A stretch of DNA of 64,000 nucleotides from an uncultured Christensenellaceae bacterium (GTDB lineage: Bacteria > Bacillota > Clostridia > Christensenellales > Borkfalkiaceae), in the NCBI GenBank assembly GCA_910588645.1, contig CAJUOY010000004.1, positions 34,425 to 98,424 on the forward strand, given 5' to 3'. Every line of letters begins with the position of its first letter. Position 1 is the first letter of the stretch. The translations under genes and the position numbers were made by a program. The notes below the pieces were generated by a model that did no database searches, had not been told where the DNA came from, and was given only the letters and a program-made list of their open reading frames with translations. This document shows, in pieces, positions 25,930 through 35,817 of the stretch.

Positions 25930-27912
25930 ATGTCTTTAAAATCTAAATGCGTCGACACCGTGAGAATACTTTCCGCCGAGGCTATCCAAAAGGCAAAGTC
26001 CGGCCACCCCGGCATTTGTATGGGCGCCGCGCCCGTCGGTTTCGAAGTGTTTGCCGATTTTCTCAATTTCAGTTATAAAAATCCCAAGTGGGACAACAGG
26101 GACAGGTTCGTCCTCTCCGCGGGACACGGCTCTATGTTACTGTACTCCCTTTTACACCTATTCGGATTTGACGTAACAAAAGAAGACTTGATGAATTTCA
26201 GACAGCTTGGCTCGCGCACGCCCGGTCACCCCGAATACGGTAAAACGGACGGCGTGGAAACTTCTACCGGTCCTCTGGGACAGGGTATCGGCAACGCCGT
26301 TGGCTTTGCTCTTGCGGAAGAACATCTTGCGGCGGTATTCAACCGTCCCGGTTACAATGTTGTAGACCACTACACCTATGCGCTCTGCGGCGAGGGCTGT
26401 CTCGAAGAGGGCCTGGGCTACGAGGCCTGCTCGTTTGCGGGTACCCAAAAACTTGGCAAGCTCATACTCTTATACGATAAAAACAATATTACGATCGAAG
26501 GCGACATAAAGTCAAACTTCGACGAGGACATTGCAACAAGATTCTGTTCTCAGGGCTGGCAGGTTCTGCGCGTAAACGACGCAACCGATCTCTCCGTACT
26601 GAAAGCGGCCATAACCAAGGCAAAAGCCGATACGACGAGACCTTCCATTATTATTTGCCAGTCCAAGATAGGACACGGATCCCCTCTTGAAAACAGCGAA
26701 AAATCCCACGGCGCACCCCTCGGCGAAGAAAACCTTGCGGCGGCAAAGAAGAAACTGAACTGGACGGAAGCACCCTTCGAAGTTCCCGCCGACGTAAAGA
26801 CTTACTGCACAAAGCTTGCCGAAAAGAAGCTTGCCGCAGAAAGGGCCTGGACAGAACTGTTTAAAAATTACGAAAAACAATATCCCGATCTTGCAAAAAA
26901 GTACAAGCGGTATATGGAAGGATACGAGCCCGATTTCACTTCGCTCATGGACAGCTTCGACTTTTCAAAGCCCGAAGCGACGAGGGCTTCCGGCGGCAAG
27001 ATACTTAATAAGCTTGCACAGTCTATGCCCAATCTCCTTTCCGGCTCGGCAGACCTTGCGCCCTCCACTATGACGGAACTGAAAGGCGAAGGATATTTCT
27101 CACCCGAAAACCGCGGCGGCCGCAATATCCGCTTCGGAATACGCGAACACGCAATGGCGGCTATCTGCAACGGCATTCAGCTCCACGGCGGACTGAGAGT
27201 TGCCTGCTCCACCTTCTTCTCATTTTCCGACTATATGAAAGCGGGAATAAGAATAAGCGCGCTTTTGGACGTGCCCGTAATTTACGTTATGACGCACGAC
27301 AGCATAGGCGTAGGCGAGGACGGCCCCACACATCAGCCTATGGAACAGCTCATAGCGCTGCGTTCCATTCCCAATTTGAAAGTTTTCCGTCCCTGCGACG
27401 GCAGAGAGACGGTAGCCGCTTATATCTCGGCATTTACGCAGAGTTCCCCCACCGTTTTAGTCCTTTCGAGACAGAATCTGAATCAAAATCCCGGTTCGGG
27501 AATAAACGCGCTTGCAGGCGGATATATTCTTGACGATTGCAACGGCACGCCGGACGTTATTTTAATAGGCACAGGTTCAGAAATAGACCTTTGCACGGGC
27601 GCAAAGAAGATACTTACGGACGAAAAGTTAAAGGTCCGCGTAGTATCTATGCCCTGCATCGAGGAATTCGAAAAGCAAACGCCCGAATACAGAGAATACG
27701 TTTTGCCCAAGGCAGTGAAGGCGCGCGTCTGCGTGGAGGCGGCCTCCCACTACTCCTGGTATAAATATTGCCGCGACTACGGCGAAATCGTAGCTATGAC
27801 TACTTTCGGAACGTCCGCTCCCGCGGCGGCCCTGTTCAAGCACTTCGGATTTACCGCGGAGAACGTAGCCGAAAAGGCAAGACTTTCCTTATCTAACGTA
27901 AAAAAGGGTTAA
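25930..27912 (+). CDS. tkt: Transketolase
   Basis: A thiamine diphosphate enzyme of the non-oxidative pentose phosphate pathway. The 660-residue length is that of a full single-chain transketolase. The N-terminal domain has KSGHPGICMGAAP and the TPP/metal loop GEGCLEEGLGYEA, where the usual GDG reads GEG. The Pyr domain has GIREHAMAAICNGI with the catalytic Glu, and the conserved THDSIGVGEDGPTHQP. The C-terminal domain follows from about 535. It is co-transcribed with the phosphohexomutase and perhaps the nitroreductase. Confidence 0.97.
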   Translation: MSLKSKCVDTVRILSAEAIQKAKSGHPGICMGAAPVGFEVFADFLNFSYKNPKWDNRDRFVLSAGHGSMLLYSLLHLFGFDVTKEDLMNFRQLGSRTPGHPEYGKTDGVETSTGPLGQGIGNAVGFALAEEHLAAVFNRPGYNVVDHYTYALCGEGCLEEGLGYEACSFAGTQKLGKLILLYDKNNITIEGDIKSNFDEDIATRFCSQGWQVLRVNDATDLSVLKAAITKAKADTTRPSIIICQSKIGHGSPLENSEKSHGAPLGEENLAAAKKKLNWTEAPFEVPADVKTYCTKLAEKKLAAERAWTELFKNYEKQYPDLAKKYKRYMEGYEPDFTSLMDSFDFSKPEATRASGGKILNKLAQSMPNLLSGSADLAPSTMTELKGEGYFSPENRGGRNIRFGIREHAMAAICNGIQLHGGLRVACSTFFSFSDYMKAGIRISALLDVPVIYVMTHDSIGVGEDGPTHQPMEQLIALRSIPNLKVFRPCDGRETVAAYISAFTQSSPTVLVLSRQNLNQNPGSGINALAGGYILDDCNGTPDVILIGTGSEIDLCTGAKKILTDEKLKVRVVSMPCIEEFEKQTPEYREYVLPKAVKARVCVEAASHYSWYKYCRDYGEIVAMTTFGTSAPAAALFKHFGFTAENVAEKARLSLSNVKKG

Positions 27913-27927
27913 AGCATATAATACCTT

Positions 27928-28458
27928 ATGATAGAAGAATTATTTTTAAAGCGACAGAGCACAAGGGAATTTTCCCAAAAGCCCGTATCCGATGAGGATC
28001 TTGAAAAGATATGCAGACTTGCAACCCTAGCGCCGTCGGCGATAAACGCCCAGCCGTGGAGATTATATGCCGTGAACGGCGATAAGGCAAAAGCATTCAC
28101 TCCCAACGTTCAGGTCAACGGCGCAAACGAATGGGCGACAGGCTCGACCGCTTATATTGTAATCGAGCAGCTCATACCGCACGCAATAATGCGGGGTGAA
28201 AGAAGAGTTTCAAACGAGGAATTTATTCCAAACGATATTGGAATTTTGACCGCGTACATAACTCTTGCCGCCGAAGATATGGATATACAGACCTGCATCG
28301 TAGGTCTGAGAGACGAGAAAATGATCGCGCAATTTCTTGATCTGCCGGAAGGCACTCGTTTCCCTCTCGTTGTAGCGCTCGGCTATAAAGCCGAAAACTA
28401 TCCGTTGCGCAATAAACGGCGGCGCGATTTTGACAAAGTTTATAAACTGATTAAATAA
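27928..28458 (+). CDS. Nitroreductase family FMN protein
   Basis: A 176-residue flavoprotein of the nitroreductase fold. It has the FMN-binding start RQSTREFSQKPVSDEDL and APSAINAQPWRLYAV, with a C-terminal GYKAENYPLRNKRRR segment. The substrate is unknown; these enzymes reduce nitro groups, quinones or flavins with NAD(P)H. It lies 15 bases after tkt. A TATAAT at 27917-27922 is 5 bases before the ATG but has no good -35, so it may be read from tkt, from a weak leaderless promoter, or both. No Shine-Dalgarno sequence is seen. Confidence 0.9.
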   Translation: MIEELFLKRQSTREFSQKPVSDEDLEKICRLATLAPSAINAQPWRLYAVNGDKAKAFTPNVQVNGANEWATGSTAYIVIEQLIPHAIMRGERRVSNEEFIPNDIGILTAYITLAAEDMDIQTCIVGLRDEKMIAQFLDLPEGTRFPLVVALGYKAENYPLRNKRRRDFDKVYKLIK

Positions 28459-28460
28459 TA

Positions 28461-28493
28461 AAAAAGCCTTCCCTGTTTTAGGAAAGGCTTTTT
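28461..28493. terminator. Terminator after the nitroreductase gene
   Basis: Stem AAAAAGCCTT / AAGGCTTTTT with two more G-C pairs inside, between convergent genes. Confidence 0.85.
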
Positions 28494-28502
28494 ATTTTAA
28501 AG

Positions 28503-31394
28503 TTACTTATAAACCACAAATTCTTTGAATACATATTCGGCGTTAGATACAGACTTTTCCACGTAATCGAACGCGCTTAAAGCGTCCGTTACATACCCGC
28601 TCATACCGTCATAATCGGCATTTGCGCATTTGAAAATTATCGTCATCTGCACATGCTCTTTTTCAATAGCGTTAAAATCCGATAACACGGACCGCAAAGC
28701 GTTTACATCGCTCACGCAAATCGAGCCGCTATATTTGAGCATTCCGTAGATATCCGACACATCGTCAGCATAAACGAAATCGGGATACATAAAAGTGAAT
28801 CCTCTGAACGAACCCGCGGACAGATCGGGCGGGGCCAAAAGCTGTTGTATGGACCGCAACGATTCTTTGCCCGAAACAAAGCTTTTTTCCGTGTCGCTGT
28901 AATAATATTTTCCGTCCATACCTATAACGCAGAACGCGTGCGAGCCGTATCCGGCGTAATTTACACTCTTTTGTGCGTTTATAGAATTTATTCCCTTTAA
29001 ATTATTATCGCGGATAAAAATTCTGTAACTCTCTATCCCCTCCAACCTCAACAATATCAAATATGATTTTGCATAGCCCTCACAAACGGCGAGCCCTTCC
29101 AGGAGAGCGCCGTCAGCGTGATATGCCCTTGAAGTCGCCGCCTTCTCGTCAGGAAACATCTCATAATCCGACGAGGTGAAATACCTACTGTAAAGCGAGT
29201 CGAACTGTACGTTTTCGCCGAACCAGGAATAAATACTGAATATTTTCTCCTTGTCAGACATTCCCTCAGATATAATACCACGAAGAATTAGCTTTGCTCT
29301 TTCCAGTACGACTTCGGCTGGCGAGCCCTCTTCGCATACGGGCACGTATTCGTGCTCCAACGCATACCACAACTGTTGCGAGTTCCAAACGCTAACTTCT
29401 CTTCCGTAATTATAGTACTTGAAGTCGTCAAAGGTATCCAACCTCGGCCTCATTGCGGACTTATCGGAATCGAACTCCACTTTATTTTCATATCTGTTTA
29501 AGCGGGCAACATCGTTTCTGTTGGTTTTCGTAGCCATAGCATAGGGAACCAACGTGATCACGAGATAATCGTTATTTTCCATAACGGCTGTAAAACCCGC
29601 CGCGCTTCTTATAAGCTCGCAGTACCAGTAAACTTCGTTGCGCTCCCACATAGCGTTATTGTGATCGTAATTAAGCTTTACTCTGAACGTATCGCAAACA
29701 AATTCCGTATCGCTCAACTGATAAAAAGCAAAGTAATCGATGATCTCGGCAAGCTCGTAATAATTCTTAGCTTCCGTAAGACTTTCAGGCTCCTCCAATA
29801 CGGACTGCCCGTATAATTCCTTTAACTTAGCCCTGAATGCGGCGAGGCTGTCGCCCCATAATTCATCGTTGGTTTTGATCTTGACTATTTCAGCTTTGGC
29901 CTCTTCCAACAGTGTTTTCGCTATCTGTATATCGAGAACGTCCGCAAGTTTTGCAAGATACTCTTCCTTGACAGCGTCTACCTGCCTTTGTTCGTTTTCC
30001 CTATAATAGACCGAAGAATTGAAATTTTTGAGTTCATCTCTTACCAAGCTGATCTGATCACCGAATATTGACAAAATTTCATCTATAAAAGATTGGTATT
30101 CGTCGCGTATTCCTTCCGAAGAAATTCTGTCGCACATCGCCGAATATACAGCTTCGGCCTTTATTAAGTATTCTTCCCTGTCGGCTTCCTCTATTCTGCT
30201 ATTTATCTCCTGCTTGATATTCTCATACAACTCTTCAATTAAGATTAATCTCTCTTCTTCCTTTAAAACTTTATCCGTCTTAACAGAGTCAAGTCTGCTC
30301 TTAACGGTGAGATACGCGGAAAGCACGTCCTCTTTTTTGACGGCTCTTTCCGAAGTTTCCTTAAATTCTTGCAACAATCCGCCGACTATGGTACTTTCCT
30401 CTTCCCTGTACAAAGAAAGTTTATATTCATCCGTAAGGGCGGTATACAAGTCCTCTTTAAGCTTTGTAAGTTCCTCTTCATAGAGCATTGCGTCTGTAGG
30501 CACGGCGTAGACCGCAATCTGAAACTCCCTGAAAGCATTGTCCGCCTCCGCAGCCGTGACCGCAGACGAGACGATTTGAATATATTCTTCCAGTAACAAT
30601 TCAAGCTGTATTGCCTGCTCCGCCCGGTAAAATTCAAACTCTATATAACCTTTTATCTTTTTGAGGGTATCCTGTTTGTAGACTTGGAATTTATATACGC
30701 TTTTGAATTCGTCTATCTCTTCTTTTACGGCGCACTTGCGGATATTTTGCGAGCATTCGCTAAGAATTCGAGTCAACAACTCTTTTTGAGCTTCTTCGTA
30801 TGTAGACAGATCGACGAAAGTAATAAGTTCCGCGATTTCGTCCTCCTTATGTACGTCAAAGTAGAAATCGTTCAAAAAAATGTTCATCTCTTCTTTATCG
30901 GAAGATTCGGAAATCTTTTCGGATAAGTTCTGTAAGCAAGCGTCGAGATACCCGGTCTGCTCGGCAGAATATTTATTCTTATCGTAGCTGTCGCCCGCCC
31001 GCTTCAAAATTGCCGAGCGGTACACACTCAACTCCGAGGCCGACTCCTCTTCAAGATACTCGGCCTCAGTCTTTATCCCGCCGATAACGTTCAAGTGCTT
31101 GTCATAAACTTTGATAAGTTCCTCTTCCGTCATACATTCGTTGAGTTCGTTTTCCGCATCCTGCACGGCGTACTCGTAAAGCTTGCGCTCCTTATCCCTG
31201 TATTTGACGGAAGAAGTACTTTCATAGAGTCTTAAAACGTATTCCTGCCTCAATTCGGAAATTTGTGCGTCCGCCTTATTATTTTCCTCTATTTTAACAT
31301 ATTGTACGAAATCGCACCCCGCACAGTAAAGCGTAACCGCCGCGGCCGCGACAATCAACGATAAAATCAAAATTACTAATCTTATTTTTTTCAT
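28503..31394 (-). CDS. Large surface protein with C-terminal transglutaminase-like domain
   Basis: A 963-residue exported protein. The N-terminus is a signal/anchor (residues 1-30 with Cys23/Cys27, possibly a lipoprotein). Residues ~35-540 are very Glu/Lys-rich and helical, with a repeating pattern of short helices (EELY, YREE, AEQ), likely an elongated coiled-coil stalk. The C-terminus has a transglutaminase-like cysteine protease fold: Cys771 in GLAVCEGYAKSY, His819 in GYGSHAFCVIGMDGKYY, and Asp834 in YYYSDTE. Such domains cleave or cross-link peptides at the cell surface. It overlaps the SGNH gene by 4 bases (ATGA), so it belongs to the MBOAT operon. Target unknown. Confidence 0.8.
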   Translation of the reverse strand: MKKIRLVILILSLIVAAAAVTLYCAGCDFVQYVKIEENNKADAQISELRQEYVLRLYESTSSVKYRDKERKLYEYAVQDAENELNECMTEEELIKVYDKHLNVIGGIKTEAEYLEEESASELSVYRSAILKRAGDSYDKNKYSAEQTGYLDACLQNLSEKISESSDKEEMNIFLNDFYFDVHKEDEIAELITFVDLSTYEEAQKELLTRILSECSQNIRKCAVKEEIDEFKSVYKFQVYKQDTLKKIKGYIEFEFYRAEQAIQLELLLEEYIQIVSSAVTAAEADNAFREFQIAVYAVPTDAMLYEEELTKLKEDLYTALTDEYKLSLYREEESTIVGGLLQEFKETSERAVKKEDVLSAYLTVKSRLDSVKTDKVLKEEERLILIEELYENIKQEINSRIEEADREEYLIKAEAVYSAMCDRISSEGIRDEYQSFIDEILSIFGDQISLVRDELKNFNSSVYYRENEQRQVDAVKEEYLAKLADVLDIQIAKTLLEEAKAEIVKIKTNDELWGDSLAAFRAKLKELYGQSVLEEPESLTEAKNYYELAEIIDYFAFYQLSDTEFVCDTFRVKLNYDHNNAMWERNEVYWYCELIRSAAGFTAVMENNDYLVITLVPYAMATKTNRNDVARLNRYENKVEFDSDKSAMRPRLDTFDDFKYYNYGREVSVWNSQQLWYALEHEYVPVCEEGSPAEVVLERAKLILRGIISEGMSDKEKIFSIYSWFGENVQFDSLYSRYFTSSDYEMFPDEKAATSRAYHADGALLEGLAVCEGYAKSYLILLRLEGIESYRIFIRDNNLKGINSINAQKSVNYAGYGSHAFCVIGMDGKYYYSDTEKSFVSGKESLRSIQQLLAPPDLSAGSFRGFTFMYPDFVYADDVSDIYGMLKYSGSICVSDVNALRSVLSDFNAIEKEHVQMTIIFKCANADYDGMSGYVTDALSAFDYVEKSVSNAEYVFKEFVVYK

Positions 31395-32917
31395 ACGCCC
31401 GCCTGCCTTGTAAAGTATTCGAAACTGGCGTAATAGTGTTCCCAGGTGTATCCCGTGGAATAATTCGCCCCTTGCGGGATAAATATTTTTACGTTCCTTG
31501 CGCTGCCTTTAAACAATTCAGTGGGCGAAACGCTGATAAGATTTCCGTTCTTTTCGTACATATATATTCCCTGTAAGGAAATACAGCCGTTGAAGCAACC
31601 GCCTTCCAGACTCTTTACAGTCAGACCTATGTGTATACGTTTGAGATCGGTACAGCCGTAAAACGCGTCCGCCGCAAGCGTTGTAACCGCCTTGCCCTGA
31701 TATGCCGAAGGTACGATTATCTCCTCTATATTCTTGTATTCGTCCTTAACGCCGACTATGCGATAGGACGAGCCTACGAGCCTGTATTCGAAATAATCCA
31801 CGTAGTCTATATTTATTTCTCCGTTGTACTTGTCAAACTCCGTCTTTATATCGGGCGGAGTATCGGGCACGTCTATATCTCCCCAGTCGGGCATAGACGG
31901 AACGTCGGGCACGTCTATTCCCGGCTTATCATCCCCGCCGGGCTCGTCGGGCGTCTGCCCCGGTTTGTAATCTAAATTGAGAACTCTTTTGAGGTCGGTG
32001 ACAACCTTATTTGTAAAATATACCGCTCCGCTGGAATTAAGATGAAAGTTGGTATCGTAAAAATATCCCTCGTCGATAATACAGTCCTCTATATCGCACA
32101 GGATATTGCAGTTAAGTTTCTCACGTAAACTTTCCTGAAATTTACTCCTTGCAGTTATCGACGACTTCAAAGCAAGCCTGTTTGAAGGGCTGAAATTGAA
32201 ATAAAGATCCGCGCCCATATCGTTTACGTACTTTGCATATTCGTTCACGTAATCGATAAATTCATCGTTGAGAAGTCGTTCGTCGGTATATACGTACATA
32301 TTGGGATCGACTCCGTTGACCATAATATTGTGTTCCCTTTCAACCGAGACGTCGCCGTACTCGTTGAAAGAATCCTTTCTGTAAATACCTATGGGATCGG
32401 GTGCGCTGTTAGTCGCGCTGTATTCAAGCTTTTTAAATGCAAATTTATAATAATTGTAGAATAGCGACAAATTATCCTGTAAAGCAAGATACCTGTATCT
32501 GTAATTGTATCCGTCCAAGGCTTCCTGCAAAGCAACCGGATTAAAGTAAAGGGAATAGGTCTGTTCGTTCAACTCGGGGGCGAGCACGACTATATCCCCC
32601 CTGCCTATATTGATCTTAGATAAATCCATCATCACTTTAGTGCCGAGAGTAGCGTATAACCCGAAATTTACCACGCTGTAACCATTAATTTCCTGCTCGA
32701 TAAGATCGCTTCTTAAACCGAAAGGCAAAGACGAGCCGCCCACGAAAATGATTTTTTTACCCTCCGTCTCTTCGAGAAGGTCACACTTATCTTCGAGTTC
32801 CGCAACGAAAGTATGACGATACTGATTTTCAATAAGCTCGGTCGTCATAAACAAAACGACAAATGGCAGCAACAATATTAAAATAAAGCACAATAATTTT
32901 ATTACTCTCTTTTTCAT
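31391..32917 (-). CDS. SGNH-like acyltransfer partner with BspA-type leucine-rich repeat
   Basis: A 508-residue exported protein. After an N-terminal membrane helix (about 8-27) comes an SGNH/DltD/AlgX-like domain: candidate nucleophile in FVGGSSLPFG (Ser62), and an Asp-His pair Asp288/His292 in FYDTNFHLNSSG. A Pro/Asp-rich linker (about 318-358) joins it to a C-terminal LRR_5 (BspA-like) segment with LAADAFYGCTDLKRIHIG and LEGGCFNGCISLQGIYMY. SGNH partners take acyl groups delivered by MBOAT proteins and put them on polysaccharides outside the membrane; the MBOAT gene is just upstream (13 bases). The LRR tail, usually a binding module, is an unusual addition. Confidence 0.8.
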   Translation of the reverse strand: MKKRVIKLLCFILILLLPFVVLFMTTELIENQYRHTFVAELEDKCDLLEETEGKKIIFVGGSSLPFGLRSDLIEQEINGYSVVNFGLYATLGTKVMMDLSKINIGRGDIVVLAPELNEQTYSLYFNPVALQEALDGYNYRYRYLALQDNLSLFYNYYKFAFKKLEYSATNSAPDPIGIYRKDSFNEYGDVSVEREHNIMVNGVDPNMYVYTDERLLNDEFIDYVNEYAKYVNDMGADLYFNFSPSNRLALKSSITARSKFQESLREKLNCNILCDIEDCIIDEGYFYDTNFHLNSSGAVYFTNKVVTDLKRVLNLDYKPGQTPDEPGGDDKPGIDVPDVPSMPDWGDIDVPDTPPDIKTEFDKYNGEINIDYVDYFEYRLVGSSYRIVGVKDEYKNIEEIIVPSAYQGKAVTTLAADAFYGCTDLKRIHIGLTVKSLEGGCFNGCISLQGIYMYEKNGNLISVSPTELFKGSARNVKIFIPQGANYSTGYTWEHYYASFEYFTRQAGV

Positions 32918-32930
32918 AAATACGCACCCG

Positions 32931-34409
32931 TCAGAACTGAAAATATATAAACGAACTTCCTATATCGGAAGCCTGTAAATATATCCAGGAAATTATTACC
33001 GCAAAGCCCATAACCAAATAGATGACAAATCTTGCCCACTCGTTTTTAAATACTGCCGTAAGCCCAGAAAAAGTTATTGTCTTGAATTTTTCGAGATTGA
33101 GCATAAGCGCGATAGCCAAAACAAAGTATAGAGCAAAATACCAGGTAAGTTGTAAGGATTCCCACGTCTTAATAAAGTAATCCGCGGTAAAGCTGTAATC
33201 GGTAAACAGTTTGGCAATCGCCGTAAATGATTCGTCGACCGTACCGCACCTGAAAAATATCCAGGCAAACGTAGTCAAGATAAAGGTATTGAAAATTCTC
33301 AAACCCGTTACAATCTTTCCGTCAGGAGCTATTCTGCATTTTTTCCAAATCCTGTTGCGAAGATTTAGCGTAAAGCTGCCTATGATCTGGAACACGCCGT
33401 GAAGCACGCCCCAGATTATAAAATTATAACTTGCGCCGTGCCATAACCCGCTTATGAAAAATACAATGAGGACATTGAAGCACCACCGCCACTTTTTGAC
33501 TCTGCTCCCGCCCAAGGGAAAATATATGTAATCTCTCAGCCAATGTGACAGCGATATGTGCCACTTGCCCCAAAACTCTTTTATGGATTTTGAGGAATAC
33601 GGCGATTTGAAATTTTCTGTCAGATCTACCCCGAATAGCTTTGCGCAACCCACCGCTATATCGCTGTAACCGGAAAAATCGCACAAAATCTGAAACGAGA
33701 ACAGCACGGAAGATATTATCACCATCAATCCGTTTGCCGACTGAATATCGTTGAAAGTTGCGTTTACCGCTATGCCTATCATATCTGCAACGGCAATTTT
33801 TTTAAAGAAACCTATCAACATAACGCGGAAAGCGCCGCCGTAGTCGAGCTCGCTCACGCTGTTATTCTTTTTCAACTGAGGGATCAGATCCTGCGGACGT
33901 TCAATGGGTCCTGCAACCAACTGCGGAAAAAAGCACACGAACAGCGCGTAGTAACCGAAGTGCCTTTCCGCCTCGATTTCGGACTTATAGACGTCTATGA
34001 CGTAAGACAGCGTCTGGAAGGTATAGAACGAGATACCGACAGGTAAAATAAGGCTGAAATAACCGGAAGGTTGCGGCCCGTTAAACAGACCGATAATATC
34101 CCAGACCATGTCGTAGAAAAAGTTGAAGTACTTGAAGAACAGAAGCACTCCTAAACAAACAACCGCGGAGACGACAAGCACAGCTATTTTGATTTTTCTC
34201 CTGTCGCGGAACTTTTCCAACAGCAGGCCCGCAAAATAGGAAACAACCGTCGTAAAAAGTATCAAAAATACCAGCTTCCAATTCCAATACATATAGAAAA
34301 AATAGCTGGCAAGCAAAAGCAATGCCCAGCGGAATTTTTGCGGTATTACCCAATACAACAAAAAGACCACGGGCAAAAATATTAAAAATTCAAGCGAATT
34401 AAAAAGCAT
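32931..34409 (-). CDS. MBOAT family O-acyltransferase (AlgI/DltB-like)
   Basis: A 492-residue polytopic membrane protein that moves acyl groups across the membrane to extracytoplasmic acceptors. It has about ten to twelve helices, the AlgI-type block FWGKWHISLSHWLRDYIYFPLGG near 279-301, and the catalytic histidine His324 in SGLWHGASYNFIIWG. The N-terminus MLFNSLEFLIFLPVVFLLYW is standard for the AlgI group. An AGGGG ribosome site precedes the ATG. It is first in an operon with an SGNH protein and a transglutaminase-like protein. O-acetylation of a surface glycan is the likely job; the glycan is unknown. Confidence 0.92.
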   Translation of the reverse strand: MLFNSLEFLIFLPVVFLLYWVIPQKFRWALLLLASYFFYMYWNWKLVFLILFTTVVSYFAGLLLEKFRDRRKIKIAVLVVSAVVCLGVLLFFKYFNFFYDMVWDIIGLFNGPQPSGYFSLILPVGISFYTFQTLSYVIDVYKSEIEAERHFGYYALFVCFFPQLVAGPIERPQDLIPQLKKNNSVSELDYGGAFRVMLIGFFKKIAVADMIGIAVNATFNDIQSANGLMVIISSVLFSFQILCDFSGYSDIAVGCAKLFGVDLTENFKSPYSSKSIKEFWGKWHISLSHWLRDYIYFPLGGSRVKKWRWCFNVLIVFFISGLWHGASYNFIIWGVLHGVFQIIGSFTLNLRNRIWKKCRIAPDGKIVTGLRIFNTFILTTFAWIFFRCGTVDESFTAIAKLFTDYSFTADYFIKTWESLQLTWYFALYFVLAIALMLNLEKFKTITFSGLTAVFKNEWARFVIYLVMGFAVIISWIYLQASDIGSSFIYFQF

Positions 34410-34439
34410 TTTCCCCTCTGCTTATCATCAATCAACATA

Positions 34440-34482
34440 TTTATCTATTTGCCTTGCAAATAGATAAGGCCTAGGCCTTATG
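34440..34482 (-). promoter_or_regulatory. Two overlapping hairpins in the MBOAT operon leader
   Basis: In mRNA order, ATAAGGCC / GGCCTTAT (an 18-base perfect palindrome, 34482-34465) and TTATCTATTTGC / GCAAATAGATAA share the TTAT segment, so the two stems may compete. No T-run follows. Function unknown. Confidence 0.4.
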
Positions 34483-34485
34483 AAT

Positions 34486-34515
34486 ATTTTAACAAATTTT
34501 GACCGTTCTTGTCAA
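34486..34515 (-). promoter_or_regulatory. Promoter of the MBOAT operon
   Basis: On the minus strand TTGACA (34515-34510), an 18-bp spacer and TAAAAT (34491-34486). Confidence 0.5.
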
Positions 34516-34526
34516 TATTATAGAAT

Positions 34527-34552
34527 AAGGAAGTCCGTATACGGACTTCCTT
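34527..34552 (-). terminator. Terminator after the dehydratase-like gene
   Basis: A 26-base perfect palindrome (AAGGAAGTCCGTA and its complement) directly after the stop codon at 34558, with a modest T-rich tail. Confidence 0.7.
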
Positions 34553-34557
34553 AACCG

Positions 34558-35817
34558 TTAATTGATTAAATTTTCCCTTGCGGTGGCAAGCATTAGCTTA
34601 ATTCGGTTTTCCTGATTGACCTTAGTAGCCGAGGGATCATAATCGACTGCTACTATATTTTCATCGGGATATAGATTTTTAAGCGTGCGTATAGTTCCCT
34701 TGCCCGCGATATGATTGGGCAGACACCCAAACGGCTGAGCGCAGACGATATTAGACACACCCGTCTCCGCAAGCGCAGCCATTTCTGCAGGGATAAGCCA
34801 GCCTTCGCCCATCTTGACGCCCTGATGAATTACTTTATCCGCACAGATGCGCAAGTGGTCGAAATCGTGCGGCGGCGCAAAAGTACCCTCTCTTTTATAC
34901 TGCTTAATAATATTTTTCTGCATACGGTGAAGTATGTTATAGACGAATTTATATATGATAGCCGCGCCGCGCTTGTGTCCGTATAGCTTATAATCGTTGA
35001 CTACGTTTATAATGCAATACATTGCAAAATCCAATAGCGCGGGGACGACAGGTTCGCAGTTTTCGGAAAGAAGAAACTTTTCAAGTTCGTTATTGCCTAA
35101 CGACGAGTATTTTACGTAAATTTCTCCTACGATACCTACTTTTACCTTCTTTTCGTCCGTTCTTTCCACCGCCGCAAACAGCTTTATTATTTCGCGGTTT
35201 ATAACCTTATATTTCGCATAGCCGCCCTTTTCAAACTTGTCCGTGACAAACTTTACAGCATTCTCTCTGGCGCGGTCGGCTTCTCCCGCAATTTTTTCAT
35301 AGGGGCGGGTTTGGTTGTAGCACCACATTATGCTGTCGCCGTACAAAATAGCATAAGCCAGTTTTAAAAAGAGCTTTGCGCCGATTTCGAAAGAGCTTGT
35401 CTTTTCAAGACCTGAAAAATTCAAAGATGCAACGGGAACAGTGGGAAATTCCGTCTTAATCGCTTTTCTTATAAGCGACATATAATTTGACGCGCGGCAC
35501 CCTCCGCCGGTCTGCGTGATCATAAGCGCAGTTCTGGTAAGGTCGTATTTACCGCTCTTCAACGCGTCGATATACTGCCCCACAACGCACAGACAGGGAT
35601 AACAGGTATCGTTATGAACGTGTTTCAATCCCTCGTCGATCACCGTACGACCGCCGTTTTGAAGAACTTCAACATCGTAACCTTCCAGTTTGAGAACCTT
35701 TTCGATCAGCATAAAATGCCAGGGAAGCATATTTGGCACAAGTATTTTGTGCGTAGCTTTCATCGAATCTTTCCACACGGGATATTCGGTTGTGTAATCT
35801 TTTGTAGTCTGACTCAT
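34558..35817 (-). CDS. 2-hydroxyacyl-CoA dehydratase-like protein (COG3581)
   Basis: A 419-residue protein of the group found fused or next to dehydratase activases (COG3581). Cysteines likely to hold an Fe-S cluster include NDTCYPCLCVVGQY and GGGCRASNY, with later Cys in VSNIVCAQPFGCLPNHI. Its actual reaction is not known. It overlaps the activase gene by 4 bases (ATGA) and was probably part of one polypeptide: in many Clostridia activase, DUF2229 and this domain form a single ~1,400-residue protein. Two proteins here sum to about 1,400 residues. Confidence 0.82.
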   Translation of the reverse strand: MSQTTKDYTTEYPVWKDSMKATHKILVPNMLPWHFMLIEKVLKLEGYDVEVLQNGGRTVIDEGLKHVHNDTCYPCLCVVGQYIDALKSGKYDLTRTALMITQTGGGCRASNYMSLIRKAIKTEFPTVPVASLNFSGLEKTSSFEIGAKLFLKLAYAILYGDSIMWCYNQTRPYEKIAGEADRARENAVKFVTDKFEKGGYAKYKVINREIIKLFAAVERTDEKKVKVGIVGEIYVKYSSLGNNELEKFLLSENCEPVVPALLDFAMYCIINVVNDYKLYGHKRGAAIIYKFVYNILHRMQKNIIKQYKREGTFAPPHDFDHLRICADKVIHQGVKMGEGWLIPAEMAALAETGVSNIVCAQPFGCLPNHIAGKGTIRTLKNLYPDENIVAVDYDPSATKVNQENRIKLMLATARENLIN

